From Clostridiales bacterium Firm_13 (GTDB taxonomy: Bacteria; Bacillota; Clostridia; Saccharofermentanales; Saccharofermentanaceae): a stretch of DNA of 46,165 nucleotides. Shown here piece after piece: positions 1-8,409 of the stretch. The notes beneath the pieces are model-generated. The model was not told the DNA's origin. It searched no databases and saw nothing but the letters and a program-made list of their open reading frames with translations. The DNA lies in the NCBI GenBank assembly GCA_001603035.1, contig LVAS01000063.1, positions 324,506 through 370,670 of the forward strand, read 5' to 3'. The position numbers were made by a program, and so were the translations under genes. Position 1 is the stretch's first letter; every line of letters starts with the position of its first letter.

Positions 1-82
1 GAACTTTAACGTAGTCACCGATATCAACTTCAGGAAAGCTGTTACGCAGGTTATCCTGCTCAATTGCTTTAACTAAATCCAT
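1..82 (-). CDS. rplS: 50S ribosomal protein L19, N-terminal part (cut by window edge)
   Basis: Only the first 27 codons are inside the window. The peptide begins MDLVKAIEQDNLR and continues to a DIGDYVKV segment, which is the standard start of bacterial L19, a protein at the 30S-50S interface. The ATG ends at 82 and follows a strong ribosome site (GGAGGA). It is the last visible gene of the rpsP-khpA-rimM-trmD-rplS series, in the conserved order. A 104-base gap separates it from trmD and contains its own promoter, so L19 can be made independently of the genes upstream. The rest of the gene lies beyond position 1. Confidence 0.95.
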   Translation of the reverse strand, partial: MDLVKAIEQDNLRNSFPEVDIGDYVKV

Positions 83-154
83 TGTATGTTCCTCCTCTTC
101 CGATAGATGTTCATGCCGGATTCTGGCAGCGGACCATCCCTTTAAGCCTTTGAG

Positions 155-183
155 ATTTTATCATAACTCCGACTGCTATGCAA
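155..183 (-). promoter_or_regulatory. Internal promoter ahead of rplS
   Basis: On the minus strand TTGCAT (178-183) and TAAAAT (155-160) are separated by exactly 17 bases, with a TG one base before the -10 (extended -10). The -35 lies within ten bases of the trmD stop codon. Transcription would start near 148 and give an rplS leader of roughly 65 bases. L19 leaders are autoregulatory in some Bacillota; no specific fold was established here. Confidence 0.7.
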
Positions 184-186
184 GTA

Positions 187-957
187 CTAGTCGCTATCTT
201 TCGTATCCGGCTCATTTTTATCTGCATCGGCGGCCCTCCACGCAAGGAGCGTAATCCAGTCCGATTCGGATACTTCAAGATTCGCAAGCAAATCGGGGCG
301 CTTACGCCACGTCTCATAAATTGACATCAGTCGCTTCCACTCGCGAATATTCGCATGATGACCGGAGGTCAATACAGACGGAACACGCATATCATGCCAT
401 ATCTCCGGATGCGTATATTGCGGCGCTTCCAGGCCCGCCCCCATGTGGGATTCCTCTTCATAGGCCGATGAACTCGGAAGGACACCCGGTATCATTCTGG
501 CGACGGCATCAATGACCGTACAAGCGGCAATTTCCCCGCCTGTAAGCACATAATCGCCGATGGATATCTCTTCGTCGACGATCTCGTCAAGCACTCTTCT
601 GTCGATTCCTTCATAGTGCCCGCACAGAAAGACCAGATGTCGGTATTCGAGTAGTTCCTGCGCTTTTTTCTGGGTAAAGACAGCGCCCTGTGGGGAGAGG
701 AACACGGTATGCGGTCGTTCTTTCGCTTGGGAAATGACGGAGTTCCACGCCTGATACACCGGCTCACACATCATGAGCATGCCGGTCCCCCCGCCGTAAA
801 GCGTATCGTCAACCTTATTGTAAGCGTTATCACAAAAGTCGCGGATCTGAACCGTATCCAAAGCAAAAATGTCGCGAGCCAAAGCGCGCCCCGTGATACT
901 CGCTTCGACAAAGTTGCGAACTTGTTCCGGAAACAATGTGAGTACGGTAAAACGCAT
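187..957 (-). CDS. trmD: tRNA (guanine-37-N1)-methyltransferase TrmD
   Basis: TrmD transfers a methyl group from S-adenosylmethionine to N1 of G37, next to the anticodon, and prevents +1 frameshifting. The 256-residue length fits the family. Visible SPOUT-knot signatures are SPQG (about residues 89-92), GHYEGIDRR (about 113-121), and SIGDYVLTGGE (about 132-142), which together form the cofactor pocket. The SGHHANI segment near residue 193 belongs to the tRNA-binding part. The start is an ATG 14 bases after the rimM stop, and the order rimM-trmD-rplS is the usual one. The gene is intact. Confidence 0.97.
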   Translation of the reverse strand: MRFTVLTLFPEQVRNFVEASITGRALARDIFALDTVQIRDFCDNAYNKVDDTLYGGGTGMLMMCEPVYQAWNSVISQAKERPHTVFLSPQGAVFTQKKAQELLEYRHLVFLCGHYEGIDRRVLDEIVDEEISIGDYVLTGGEIAACTVIDAVARMIPGVLPSSSAYEEESHMGAGLEAPQYTHPEIWHDMRVPSVLTSGHHANIREWKRLMSIYETWRKRPDLLANLEVSESDWITLLAWRAADADKNEPDTKDSD

Positions 958-971
958 TCGATTAACCCCGT

Positions 972-1499
972 CTACGATTCGTAAATCTCGAAAAGTCCTT
1001 CCGGTAATTCAACCTGAATAAGACCCTTTTGAATATCGACATGTTTCACAACGCGCTTCAAAAAGGGAATGAGAAGATCCTGCTTCCCCGGGCGCTTGAC
1101 GACAAACACATCATTTGATCCGGTCTCCAGTATGTCCGATACAGATCCAAGATCGCCTAACAATGAATCGGATACGTTACATCCGATCAAGTCCGAAATG
1201 AAATATCTGTCAGCGGGTAATGCGACCGCCTGCTGTCGGGGCACCGCAATCAAATACCCGTTCCATTTTGCGGCGTCTTCTCGGGTGGTAAACGCATCAA
1301 ATTGGATAATGACCTGATCCCCGCCGACTTTCTGCGAAATGACAGACAGGTCACGAACGCGTGTTTCATCCGGCTTTAAAAGAATGCAACTCTTGAGCGA
1401 TCGGAAACGGCGCACATCGTCCGTAAGCGGAAAAACTCGAAGTTCCCCGCGAACGCCGTGCGCGCCGCCCAATTTACCGATAACAAGGTAGTCCTTCAT
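972..1499 (-). CDS. rimM: 16S rRNA processing protein RimM
   Basis: RimM is an assembly factor that binds S19 and helps mature the head of the 30S subunit. The protein has 175 residues. The N-terminal half (IGKLGGAHGVRGELRV near residues 7-22) is the RimM beta-barrel with its typical glycine-rich start. The C-terminal half (YFISDLIGC, later IPFLKRVVKHVD) is the PRC-barrel. Its ATG overlaps the khpA stop by one base (TGATG), so translation of the two is probably coupled. The neighbours khpA and trmD are the conventional ones. Confidence 0.95.
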   Translation of the reverse strand: MKDYLVIGKLGGAHGVRGELRVFPLTDDVRRFRSLKSCILLKPDETRVRDLSVISQKVGGDQVIIQFDAFTTREDAAKWNGYLIAVPRQQAVALPADRYFISDLIGCNVSDSLLGDLGSVSDILETGSNDVFVVKRPGKQDLLIPFLKRVVKHVDIQKGLIQVELPEGLFEIYES

Positions 1500-1726
1500 C
1501 AGATAATGTCCACAATGACACGTTTGCCGGACTTTAAGTATTTTGCTTTCATCACGGTACGGATCGCTTGCGCACGTTTTCCGCCTTTGCCGATCACCTT
1601 GCCCATATCTTCGGTGTCCACAGTCAGTTCAAGAATGACCGTGTTGCCGCGTTCCGTCTGCTTTACGGAGACCGCTTCCGGTTTGGACACAAGGGCTTGG
1701 GCCATTGTCTCAAGTAAGTCACTCAT
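1499..1726 (-). CDS. khpA: KH-domain RNA-binding protein KhpA
   Basis: KhpA is a small single-KH RNA-binding protein. In Gram-positive bacteria it pairs with KhpB/Jag and affects cell elongation and division. The 75-residue protein contains one type II KH fold with the RNA-gripping loop GKGG inside VIGKGGKRAQAIR (about residues 47-59). The start MSDLLETMAQALV matches the family N-terminus. However, no good ribosome site stands directly before this ATG. The strong site lies further upstream and serves a nine-codon frame (eight amino acids and a stop) that ends three bases before it, so initiation probably depends on coupling. It lies between rpsP and rimM, as in most Bacillota. Confidence 0.93.
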   Translation of the reverse strand: MSDLLETMAQALVSKPEAVSVKQTERGNTVILELTVDTEDMGKVIGKGGKRAQAIRTVMKAKYLKSGKRVIVDII

Positions 1727-1729
1727 AGT

Positions 1730-1756
1730 CTATGTCGTCGGACGCGAAAAGCACAT
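1730..1756 (-). CDS. Short upstream reading frame ahead of khpA (eight amino acids)
   Basis: A GGGGAGG ribosome site (about 1764-1770) is followed at good spacing by an ATG that opens the peptide MCFSRPTT and stops at TAG. The stop ends three bases before the khpA ATG and is in the same frame. What is seen is the strong ribosome site and the short frame. That it acts as a coupling leader for khpA is inference. It could also be the remnant of a longer N-terminus cut by a stop codon, although KhpA homologues normally begin where khpA begins here. Confidence 0.4.
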   Translation of the reverse strand: MCFSRPTT

Positions 1757-1796
1757 CCGACTTCCTCCCCTTCTTAATGTGATTCTTCTAAAAGAA

Positions 1797-2042
1797 TTAG
1801 GAGATGATTCCGGATCTCTTCAGAAGCGACCGGACCGTATCGGTCGGCTGCGCGCCGTTCTTAAGCCACTTCTGGGCGGCCTCAGAATCGATTTTGATTT
1901 CCGAAGGCTCGGAAAGAGGGTTGTAAGTGCCGATTTCCTCGATGAAACGCCCGTCGCGAGGGTAACGAGAATCCGCTACGACTACACGATAAAAAGGAGC
2001 CTTCTTTGCACCCATTCTTTTAAGTCTGATTTTAACTGCCAT
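1797..2042 (-). CDS. rpsP: 30S ribosomal protein S16
   Basis: S16 is an early-binding 30S protein needed for 16S rRNA folding. The 81-residue protein starts [19 protein letters not shown] and continues with [18 protein letters not shown], both diagnostic of S16. A strong GGAGGA ribosome site precedes the ATG. It lies 63 bases after ffh, in the usual ffh-rpsP order. A small hairpin (6-bp stem, TTAG loop) overlaps the stop codon but has no U-tract, so it is not called as a terminator. Confidence 0.97.
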   Translation of the reverse strand: MAVKIRLKRMGAKKAPFYRVVVADSRYPRDGRFIEEIGTYNPLSEPSEIKIDSEAAQKWLKNGAQPTDTVRSLLKRSGIIS

Positions 2043-2105
2043 TTTTTCTTCCTCCTACAATTCAATCCTTTATGTAATTCACGCAAACTGTGCGTAAAAT
2101 CGAAT

Positions 2106-3431
2106 TCAGCGGCGAAATCTGCTCATTCCGCCTTTGCCCTTGTTCATCTTGGCAAATTGTTTCATCATGGATGTAGATTGCTCATATTGCTTCATTAATT
2201 GATTGACCTGCTGAACCGTTGTACCGGAACCTGCGGCGATTCTCTTGCGCCTACTGGCATTCAAAAGTTGCGGATTGCGGCGTTCTCTCTTCGTCATCGA
2301 TCGAATAATCGCCATATTCCGGTCGATAATCGACTCGTCAATGTCTTCGTCGCGGATTTTTCCGGAAGCGCCCGGAATCATCGCCAGCATATCCTTCATC
2401 GAGCCCATCTTTCGCATCTGTTCGAATTGCGACAGCATGTCATTCAGATCAAAAGTATTCTTAAGGATACGGTCCATCGTTACTTTGGCCGCGTCTTCGT
2501 CTAGGTTCTTCTGCGCCTTTTCGATGAGGGAAAGAACGTCGCCCATGCCGAGAATTCGGCTCGCCATGCGGTCGGGAAAATATTCTTCGATGTCCTCGAC
2601 CTTTTCACCGACACAAATCAACTTAATCGGCTTACCGGTGATCTTGCGGATAGACAGCGCGGCGCCGCCTCTTGCGTCACCGTCCAACTTCGTCATAATG
2701 AAACCGTCGAGACCGATCGCTTCTTCAAAAGCCTGCGCGACGGACACCGCCTCCTGTCCGATCATGGCATCGACGACAAGAAGCTTCTCGGTCGGCTTAA
2801 CAACTTGACCGATCTCGATGAGTTCTTGCATCAGATCCGCATCAACCGTCATTCGGCCGGCAGTATCGATTATGAGTGTGTCACACAGTAAATAGCGAGC
2901 CCGTTCGGTCGCTTTACGCGCTATGACAGTTGCGGAGGGTTCTTCCGGTAGAATAAAGGACGGAACCCCCACCTTCTCGGCAAGAATCTCCAGTTGTCTT
3001 GCCGCCGCGGGACGATGAACATCAACGGACGCGACCATCGGCTTCTTCCCGCCCGCTTTGAGCATACGGGCAAGCTTGGCCGCCGTGGTCGTCTTACCTG
3101 CACCTTGAAGTCCATAAAGCATAATAACAGTAAAGCCGGACGGCGATACTGCGATCTTGCCGGATGTGGAACCTAATAATTCGGTCAACGACTCGTGAAC
3201 AATCTTTACGACCTGCTGACCGGGCGTAAGGCTTGTCATGACATCCTGACCCTGGCACTTCTCCGTCATATCGGCAACAAATGCCTTAACGACCGAATAG
3301 TTGACATCTGCCTCAAGGAGCGCCAGACGTATTTCGCGCATCATGTCCTTGACATCTTGCTCAGTTACGCGGACCTTACCGCGCATCTTATCCGTAATAC
3401 TCTGTAATTTGGAAGAAAGGCTTTCAAACAT
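2106..3431 (-). CDS. ffh: Signal recognition particle protein Ffh
   Basis: Ffh is the GTPase subunit of the signal recognition particle. It binds SRP RNA and signal peptides emerging from the ribosome and hands them to FtsY. Domains in order are the N helical bundle (1-about 90); the G domain with GLQGAGKTT (about 107-115), DTAGR (about 189-193) and TKLDGDARGG (about 245-254); then the methionine-rich M domain (about 320-441), which ends in a basic, glycine-rich tail. The 441-residue length is normal. It follows ylxM by 26 bases. The SRP RNA gene itself is not in the window. Confidence 0.97.
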   Translation of the reverse strand: MFESLSSKLQSITDKMRGKVRVTEQDVKDMMREIRLALLEADVNYSVVKAFVADMTEKCQGQDVMTSLTPGQQVVKIVHESLTELLGSTSGKIAVSPSGFTVIMLYGLQGAGKTTTAAKLARMLKAGGKKPMVASVDVHRPAAARQLEILAEKVGVPSFILPEEPSATVIARKATERARYLLCDTLIIDTAGRMTVDADLMQELIEIGQVVKPTEKLLVVDAMIGQEAVSVAQAFEEAIGLDGFIMTKLDGDARGGAALSIRKITGKPIKLICVGEKVEDIEEYFPDRMASRILGMGDVLSLIEKAQKNLDEDAAKVTMDRILKNTFDLNDMLSQFEQMRKMGSMKDMLAMIPGASGKIRDEDIDESIIDRNMAIIRSMTKRERRNPQLLNASRRKRIAAGSGTTVQQVNQLMKQYEQSTSMMKQFAKMNKGKGGMSRFRR

Positions 3432-3457
3432 TTTTGCACCGTCACTCTTCTATTTCG

Positions 3458-3778
3458 TCAAAGTATGTCGTATAGGCCTGCAAGAAGCTCTCTGGCATGG
3501 GCCGTATTATTCTTGTCCATCGCGTCAACCGCCTGTCGGACTGTCGACTTCTGTTCGCTGAAACGCCGGATCAAACCGAGCTTCTTCTCATATTCTTCAA
3601 GTGAGGAAAGACCGCGACGTATCGTATCATGGATCGCCTGCCGGGATATTCCTTCCTGCTCGGCTATTTCGGAGAAGGACATGTCCTCCGAAAAATGCAT
3701 CTCGAGAACCGTCCTCGTCCGCTCCGTCAGGAGCTGACCGTAAAAATCTAAAAGCAGGCAAGCGTCAACGAACTCCAT
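3458..3778 (-). CDS. ylxM: YlxM/p13-family SRP-associated DNA-binding protein
   Basis: This small protein belongs to the YlxM family, which binds the SRP complex in streptococci. A sigma-like helix-turn-helix is visible (FSEIAEQEGISRQAIHDTIRRG, about residues 34-55), after a segment ERTRTVLEMHF typical of the family. The ATG at 3778 is chosen because GAGGTG directly precedes it. A GTG two codons upstream (3784) overlaps that ribosome site and is less likely. The protein has 106 residues. It sits between ftsY and ffh, the conserved position. Confidence 0.9.
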   Translation of the reverse strand: MEFVDACLLLDFYGQLLTERTRTVLEMHFSEDMSFSEIAEQEGISRQAIHDTIRRGLSSLEEYEKKLGLIRRFSEQKSTVRQAVDAMDKNNTAHARELLAGLYDIL

Positions 3779-3850
3779 ATTCACCTCACGAGGTACATGG
3801 ATGAGAATACAGGATCAAGAGACGCATGTCAAGCATTTTTACTTGTCGGG

Positions 3851-4765
3851 TCAATGCTCCGGTAACAGCGAAGCGACGAAAGCGTCCGGGTCAAAATCTG
3901 TCAGGTCAGAAACACCCTCTCCGAGGCCGGCGAGAAGGATTGGGCAATGGGCGGAATAAGCGATCGAGACGGCGACGCCGCCCTTCGCATTTCCGTCTAA
4001 CTTCGTGATTCCTACGCCGGTCAGTTCGACGGCTTGTGAGAATACTTCCGCTTGAATAACCGCATTCTGACCTGTCGTCGCATCGATAATGAGAATGGTT
4101 TGACAGAAGGCATCCGGTGCCTCTCTTTCAATGATTCTGCGAATTTTCGAGAGCTCGTCCATCAAATTCTGCTTGTTATGAAGTCGCCCCGCCGTGTCGA
4201 TGATAAGCAGGTCAGCCTTTTTGGCCTGCGCGGAGCGAATCGCGTCGAAGCATACCGCCGCCGGGTCGGAGCCTTCTGTATGCGCAATTACGGGGGTATC
4301 GGTCCTCTCGCCCCATACTTGAAGCTGCTCGATCGCCGCGGCACGAAATGTATCTGCGGCGGCAAGAATGACCTTCTTGCCCTCCGCACGAAACCGGTAG
4401 CAGAGTTTACCTGCCGTAGTCGTCTTTCCGGTCCCGTTAACACCCACCATAAGTAGGATATTCAGTTTGCCGCTTTGCAGTTCGAGCGGATGCTTCTCTC
4501 CGAGAATCGCGCGCATTTGTACGGAGAGAGTATGCAGCACAGCCTCCCGGCTTGCGTCTCCCGTTCTTTTCATCTCCGAACGGATCGCGTCCATAATGGA
4601 GATTGTCGCACCGACTCCGACGTCAGCCTGAACGAGAAGAGTCTCTAGATCCTCAAGCATTTCTTCGTCAAAGCGACCCATGCGGGCGGAAATCTTCGCA
4701 AAACCGTCCGCTACAAAATTTCTTGTCTTTGTTAAGCCTTCGCGAAACGCATCAAATATTCCCAT
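3851..4765 (-). CDS. ftsY: Signal recognition particle receptor FtsY
   Basis: FtsY is the membrane-associated GTPase receptor for SRP. It forms a composite GTPase with Ffh and delivers ribosome-nascent chains to SecYEG. With an ATG at 4765 the protein has 304 residues and begins MGIFDAFREGLTKTRNF, the amphipathic start typical of short Gram-positive FtsY. AAGGAG stands six bases before this ATG. An ATG two codons earlier (4771) abuts the ribosome site. GVNGTGKTTT, DTAGR and TKLDGNAKGG mark the GTPase motifs. The reading frame remains open upstream into smc, but that stretch is not FtsY-like. The gap to smc is 17 bases. Confidence 0.96.
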   Translation of the reverse strand: MGIFDAFREGLTKTRNFVADGFAKISARMGRFDEEMLEDLETLLVQADVGVGATISIMDAIRSEMKRTGDASREAVLHTLSVQMRAILGEKHPLELQSGKLNILLMVGVNGTGKTTTAGKLCYRFRAEGKKVILAAADTFRAAAIEQLQVWGERTDTPVIAHTEGSDPAAVCFDAIRSAQAKKADLLIIDTAGRLHNKQNLMDELSKIRRIIEREAPDAFCQTILIIDATTGQNAVIQAEVFSQAVELTGVGITKLDGNAKGGVAVSIAYSAHCPILLAGLGEGVSDLTDFDPDAFVASLLPEH

Positions 4766-4782
4766 TCCCATCTCCTTCGTTG

Positions 4783-7700
4783 TCAGGATTCTTCCAACCG
4801 CATCGAAAGAATCTTGGAGATACCGCGCTCTTGCATCGTAACACCATACATACGATCGCATGCCTCCATCGTGCCCTTTCGGTGCGTTACCAGTATAAAC
4901 TGTGACTTGGCGGTATAGCGTTTAACAAAGTCTGTAAAACGCGACACATTTACATCGTCCAACGCTGCTTCGACTTCGTCGAGAACGCAAAATGGCGAGG
5001 GGCGAAGCCGAAGGATCGCAAACAAGAGTGCGATTGCGGTAAGACAGCGTTCGCCGCCTGAAAGAAGGGAAAGACTTTGCAACTTCTTTCCGGGCGGTTG
5101 CGCCTTAATGTCGATTCCGCAACTAAGAATATCATCGGCATCCTCAAGAAGAATCTCCGCCGTTCCTCCGTTAAAAAGGTCTTCAAATACCGATTTGAAA
5201 TTCTCGTTAATAATCGCAAATTGTGTCAGGAACTGCTCCTTCATCTCGGCGATCAAGTCATTAATCACACCGCTCAAATTGTTCTTCGCCGCTTCGATAT
5301 CATCCTTTTGCGCTTGCATAAAGGCATGTCGTTCGCTCACTTGGTCAAATTCCTCGACGGCGCCGAGATTTACAGGCCCCAATTCCTTCATCGCAGTCTT
5401 CAGTTCACCGATCCGGCGCGATATCGGCTGCGGGTTGTCAATCTCAAGGCGGTAAGACTGTGCATTGTCGTAAGTCAGTTCATGATCTTCCCACAGCCGA
5501 TTCTTCGTCTCGTCCGATTCGATCAGGAATCGCTCCACCTTCGCCTGAAGACGCGCGTGTTCTGACTGGAGTGATCCGAGACGAGAAGTAATTCCGGAGA
5601 GGCGGTCAATGTATCCGGAAAGTTCATGTTCCGTCTCCTCTTTTTGTAGAAGAAGATCCTTCATGATCCGAGAATGCTCATATTCTGTTTTTCGGAGTTC
5701 TTCGATTCGTACCTGAATCTCTTCCTCTTTCAAAGACAGTGCGTTGATTTCCGCTTGCGCGCTGTCACGTTCGGCACGTCGCCGCACGAGTCCGTCAAGG
5801 TATCCCTTCTGTTCTCGCGAAATGCGTTCGGATATTTCGTCAGCGCCGCGAAGAGATTCCTCGATGGATCCGACAGATATTCTCAAATTAGAAATCTCGT
5901 TGCGAAGATCATCCAGTTGCTCTTGCACCTCTCTATTTTTCGTGTCCGAGGAGGACAACACTTGTCGGAGGGAGAGAATTTCGGATTCACACCGTCGAAT
6001 CGCCTCTTCATTTTCTTTCTTCTCCGTGAGTATAAGTTGCTTTTTGGAAGCAAGTTCGTCCTTTTCGCGGTCAATTTGGATAAGGCGCGATTCAATACGT
6101 TCCTTGTCCTTCTTTATCTGCTCCGATGCATCCTGCGCGCGGATATACTCGACCGAAAGAGCACGTATACGCTGATCGAGTAGAGATGTTGTTCGAGCTG
6201 CCTCGCGAATTTTCTCATCATAATTCGTGATTTCGGACGAAAACTCGCGAATATCATTCTCAAGAACTTCCAGTCGCTCTTTCAGACTCTGAAGCTCCCG
6301 AGCTCTTCCGAGAAGACTGGTACCTTGTTTACGAATACTGCCGCCCGTCATTGACCCGCCCGGATTAACGACATCGCCTTCCTTGGTGACAATTCGGAAA
6401 GCTTGGCTTGTTTTGGACGCGATCTTAAGCGCCTGTGGCAAAGTATCGACGATGCAGATACGACCGAGAAGATTTCCGACAATTCCCGACAATTCAGGCG
6501 GATACGTAATCAGGTCCGAAGCAAGCCCCTTAAATCCTTCGGACTCACGCGCGGTCTTCAGATACCCTTGCTCCAATTCCTTCGAACGAATCACACTGAT
6601 CGGGAGAAATGTAACCCGGCCGAGGTGATTCGTCTTCAGATATTCGATCAAATAGGAAGCATCCTTCTCATTCTCGGTTACAATATTATGAAGTGCGGGA
6701 CCCAAAGCGATCTCAATCGCCGTCTCAAATTCTTTGCTGACTTGAATCAGTTCGCCGAGCACACCCTTAACAGCACGTTTAACAACCGCATCCGTGTCGG
6801 CAGCTTGTAAAAGTCTTCGGACCGGTTCCTGATATCCCTCGCGACTTCTTTCAAGTTCTTCCAACGTGCGAATTCTGAACTTCATGTTATCGAGTTCGCG
6901 TTTCTTATCCTCAGATCCCTTCATCAGTTCAGCATTCTGAAGGCGCATTCCGTCAAGATCCGCTTTGGCAGCCGTCAACTCGGATTCACCCGCTTCAACG
7001 GCGGATTTCAAGGATTGAAGCGTACTGATCGATTCTTCCATTCGGACAGAAAAGGCATCCGATTCATTCACGGCAAGAACGCGGTCCTGTGATAATGACT
7101 TCATCCGGCCATCATATAATTGGACGTCAGAAGAGAGGCGCGCAGCGTTCTCTTTATTTTCAAAAAGGGCTTCTTGAAGATCTTCGATTCTCCTCTTTGT
7201 CTCCGTAATCGTCTTTTCAGAGTGATCGATCGCAGAGAGAAGCTGAGCCATTTCGCGGTCATTCTCGGCAAGTTCGCCGGCATATCGGTCCCGCTGCATC
7301 TGAAGCGATCTGATCTTTCCGTCCTGCTGCTTCTTTTCTGCATTCAGTCGGTCGATCTCCGAGGTCGCACTTCCCTCCTCGTCTGTACTCGCGTCAATTC
7401 TGGCGGCAAGTTGACGTTTGCGTTCCGACGTGACTGCAGATTCATTTTGGAGTACGTGAATTTCCTCGGTAGTAGCGGCGGCTTTTGTGCGCCCCGCTTC
7501 TAACTCCTCTTCCAGACGGCTTGACTTCTCTGACAGTTCACGGTTCTTCTGACGCATCGTAAGAAGTTCATCTTCCTGTCGGCGAATCTCTTCGGCAAGG
7601 CCTTGAACCTCCGTTTCGGAAGCAGACAGAAATGCCTGATTCCGGTCGATCAGAAAGAGTGACAGGCCGACGTCAAGCTCCTTCCACTCATCGTAGATGC

Positions 7701-8349
7701 GGTGATATTCTTTGGCTTTGACCGCCTGATCTCGGAGCGGCTCCATTCGATTTGTCAATTCGGCAAGAATGTCCTCAATGCGAACCAAGTTCTGTTCGGT
7801 CGACAAGAGTTTACGTTCCGCCTCGTCTTTGCGCGCTTTATACTTAACAATGCCGGACGCCTCTTCAAGGACCTTACGGCGATCTTCCGATCGCGTACTG
7901 AGGATTTCATCGACTCGGCCCTGCCCGACAATCGAGTATCCGTCTTTACCGAGGCCGGTATCCATAAAAAGAGTTGCGATATCCTTCAGGCGGCAATTGA
8001 CACGATTCAGTTGATATTCGCTCTCTCCGGAGCGATATAACCGTCTTGTCACCTGAACTTCCGTATAATCTACTCCGAGGACTCCGTCAGAGTTATCCAG
8101 CGTCATCGATACTTCCGCATAATTCATCGCTCGCCGGGATTGGGTTCCGTTAAAAATAACGTCTTCCATCTTACCGCCGCGAAGCATCCGGACGCTCTGC
8201 TCCCCCAATACCCAGCGGATCGCGTCAGTCACATTCGACTTACCGCTTCCGTTCGGTCCGACGATCGCCGTCATACCTTCGTCAAATTCGATCAGTGTAT
8301 ATTCCGGGAACGACTTGAAGCCCTGGATCTCAAGTTTTTTCAGGTGCAT
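4783..8349 (-). CDS. smc: Chromosome partition/condensin protein SMC
   Basis: SMC forms the ATPase ring that extrudes DNA loops and compacts the nucleoid, working with ScpA and ScpB (not in this window). The 1188-residue length is standard. Residues 31-38 carry Walker A (GPNGSGKS) and a Q-loop with VLGEQS follows. Two long coiled coils flank a hinge at about 505-670 (VLGELIQVSKEFE to GGSMTGGS). The C-terminal head has the ABC signature LLSGGERCLTAIALL and Walker B (FCVLDEVEAALDD). All catalytic motifs are intact. It lies between rnc and ftsY, the order seen in Bacillus and many clostridia. Confidence 0.98.
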   Translation of the reverse strand: MHLKKLEIQGFKSFPEYTLIEFDEGMTAIVGPNGSGKSNVTDAIRWVLGEQSVRMLRGGKMEDVIFNGTQSRRAMNYAEVSMTLDNSDGVLGVDYTEVQVTRRLYRSGESEYQLNRVNCRLKDIATLFMDTGLGKDGYSIVGQGRVDEILSTRSEDRRKVLEEASGIVKYKARKDEAERKLLSTEQNLVRIEDILAELTNRMEPLRDQAVKAKEYHRIYDEWKELDVGLSLFLIDRNQAFLSASETEVQGLAEEIRRQEDELLTMRQKNRELSEKSSRLEEELEAGRTKAAATTEEIHVLQNESAVTSERKRQLAARIDASTDEEGSATSEIDRLNAEKKQQDGKIRSLQMQRDRYAGELAENDREMAQLLSAIDHSEKTITETKRRIEDLQEALFENKENAARLSSDVQLYDGRMKSLSQDRVLAVNESDAFSVRMEESISTLQSLKSAVEAGESELTAAKADLDGMRLQNAELMKGSEDKKRELDNMKFRIRTLEELERSREGYQEPVRRLLQAADTDAVVKRAVKGVLGELIQVSKEFETAIEIALGPALHNIVTENEKDASYLIEYLKTNHLGRVTFLPISVIRSKELEQGYLKTARESEGFKGLASDLITYPPELSGIVGNLLGRICIVDTLPQALKIASKTSQAFRIVTKEGDVVNPGGSMTGGSIRKQGTSLLGRARELQSLKERLEVLENDIREFSSEITNYDEKIREAARTTSLLDQRIRALSVEYIRAQDASEQIKKDKERIESRLIQIDREKDELASKKQLILTEKKENEEAIRRCESEILSLRQVLSSSDTKNREVQEQLDDLRNEISNLRISVGSIEESLRGADEISERISREQKGYLDGLVRRRAERDSAQAEINALSLKEEEIQVRIEELRKTEYEHSRIMKDLLLQKEETEHELSGYIDRLSGITSRLGSLQSEHARLQAKVERFLIESDETKNRLWEDHELTYDNAQSYRLEIDNPQPISRRIGELKTAMKELGPVNLGAVEEFDQVSERHAFMQAQKDDIEAAKNNLSGVINDLIAEMKEQFLTQFAIINENFKSVFEDLFNGGTAEILLEDADDILSCGIDIKAQPPGKKLQSLSLLSGGERCLTAIALLFAILRLRPSPFCVLDEVEAALDDVNVSRFTDFVKRYTAKSQFILVTHRKGTMEACDRMYGVTMQERGISKILSMRLEES

Positions 8350-8409
8350 GCGGATTCATTATCCTTCCTTCGCGTTTGGCAGTGTCTCATTATATACCAA
8401 ATTCAGTTA

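Noticed and set aside
1780-1800. Terminator after rpsP
   Set aside because: The 6-bp AT-rich hairpin has no U-tract and the downstream genes form a conserved operon.
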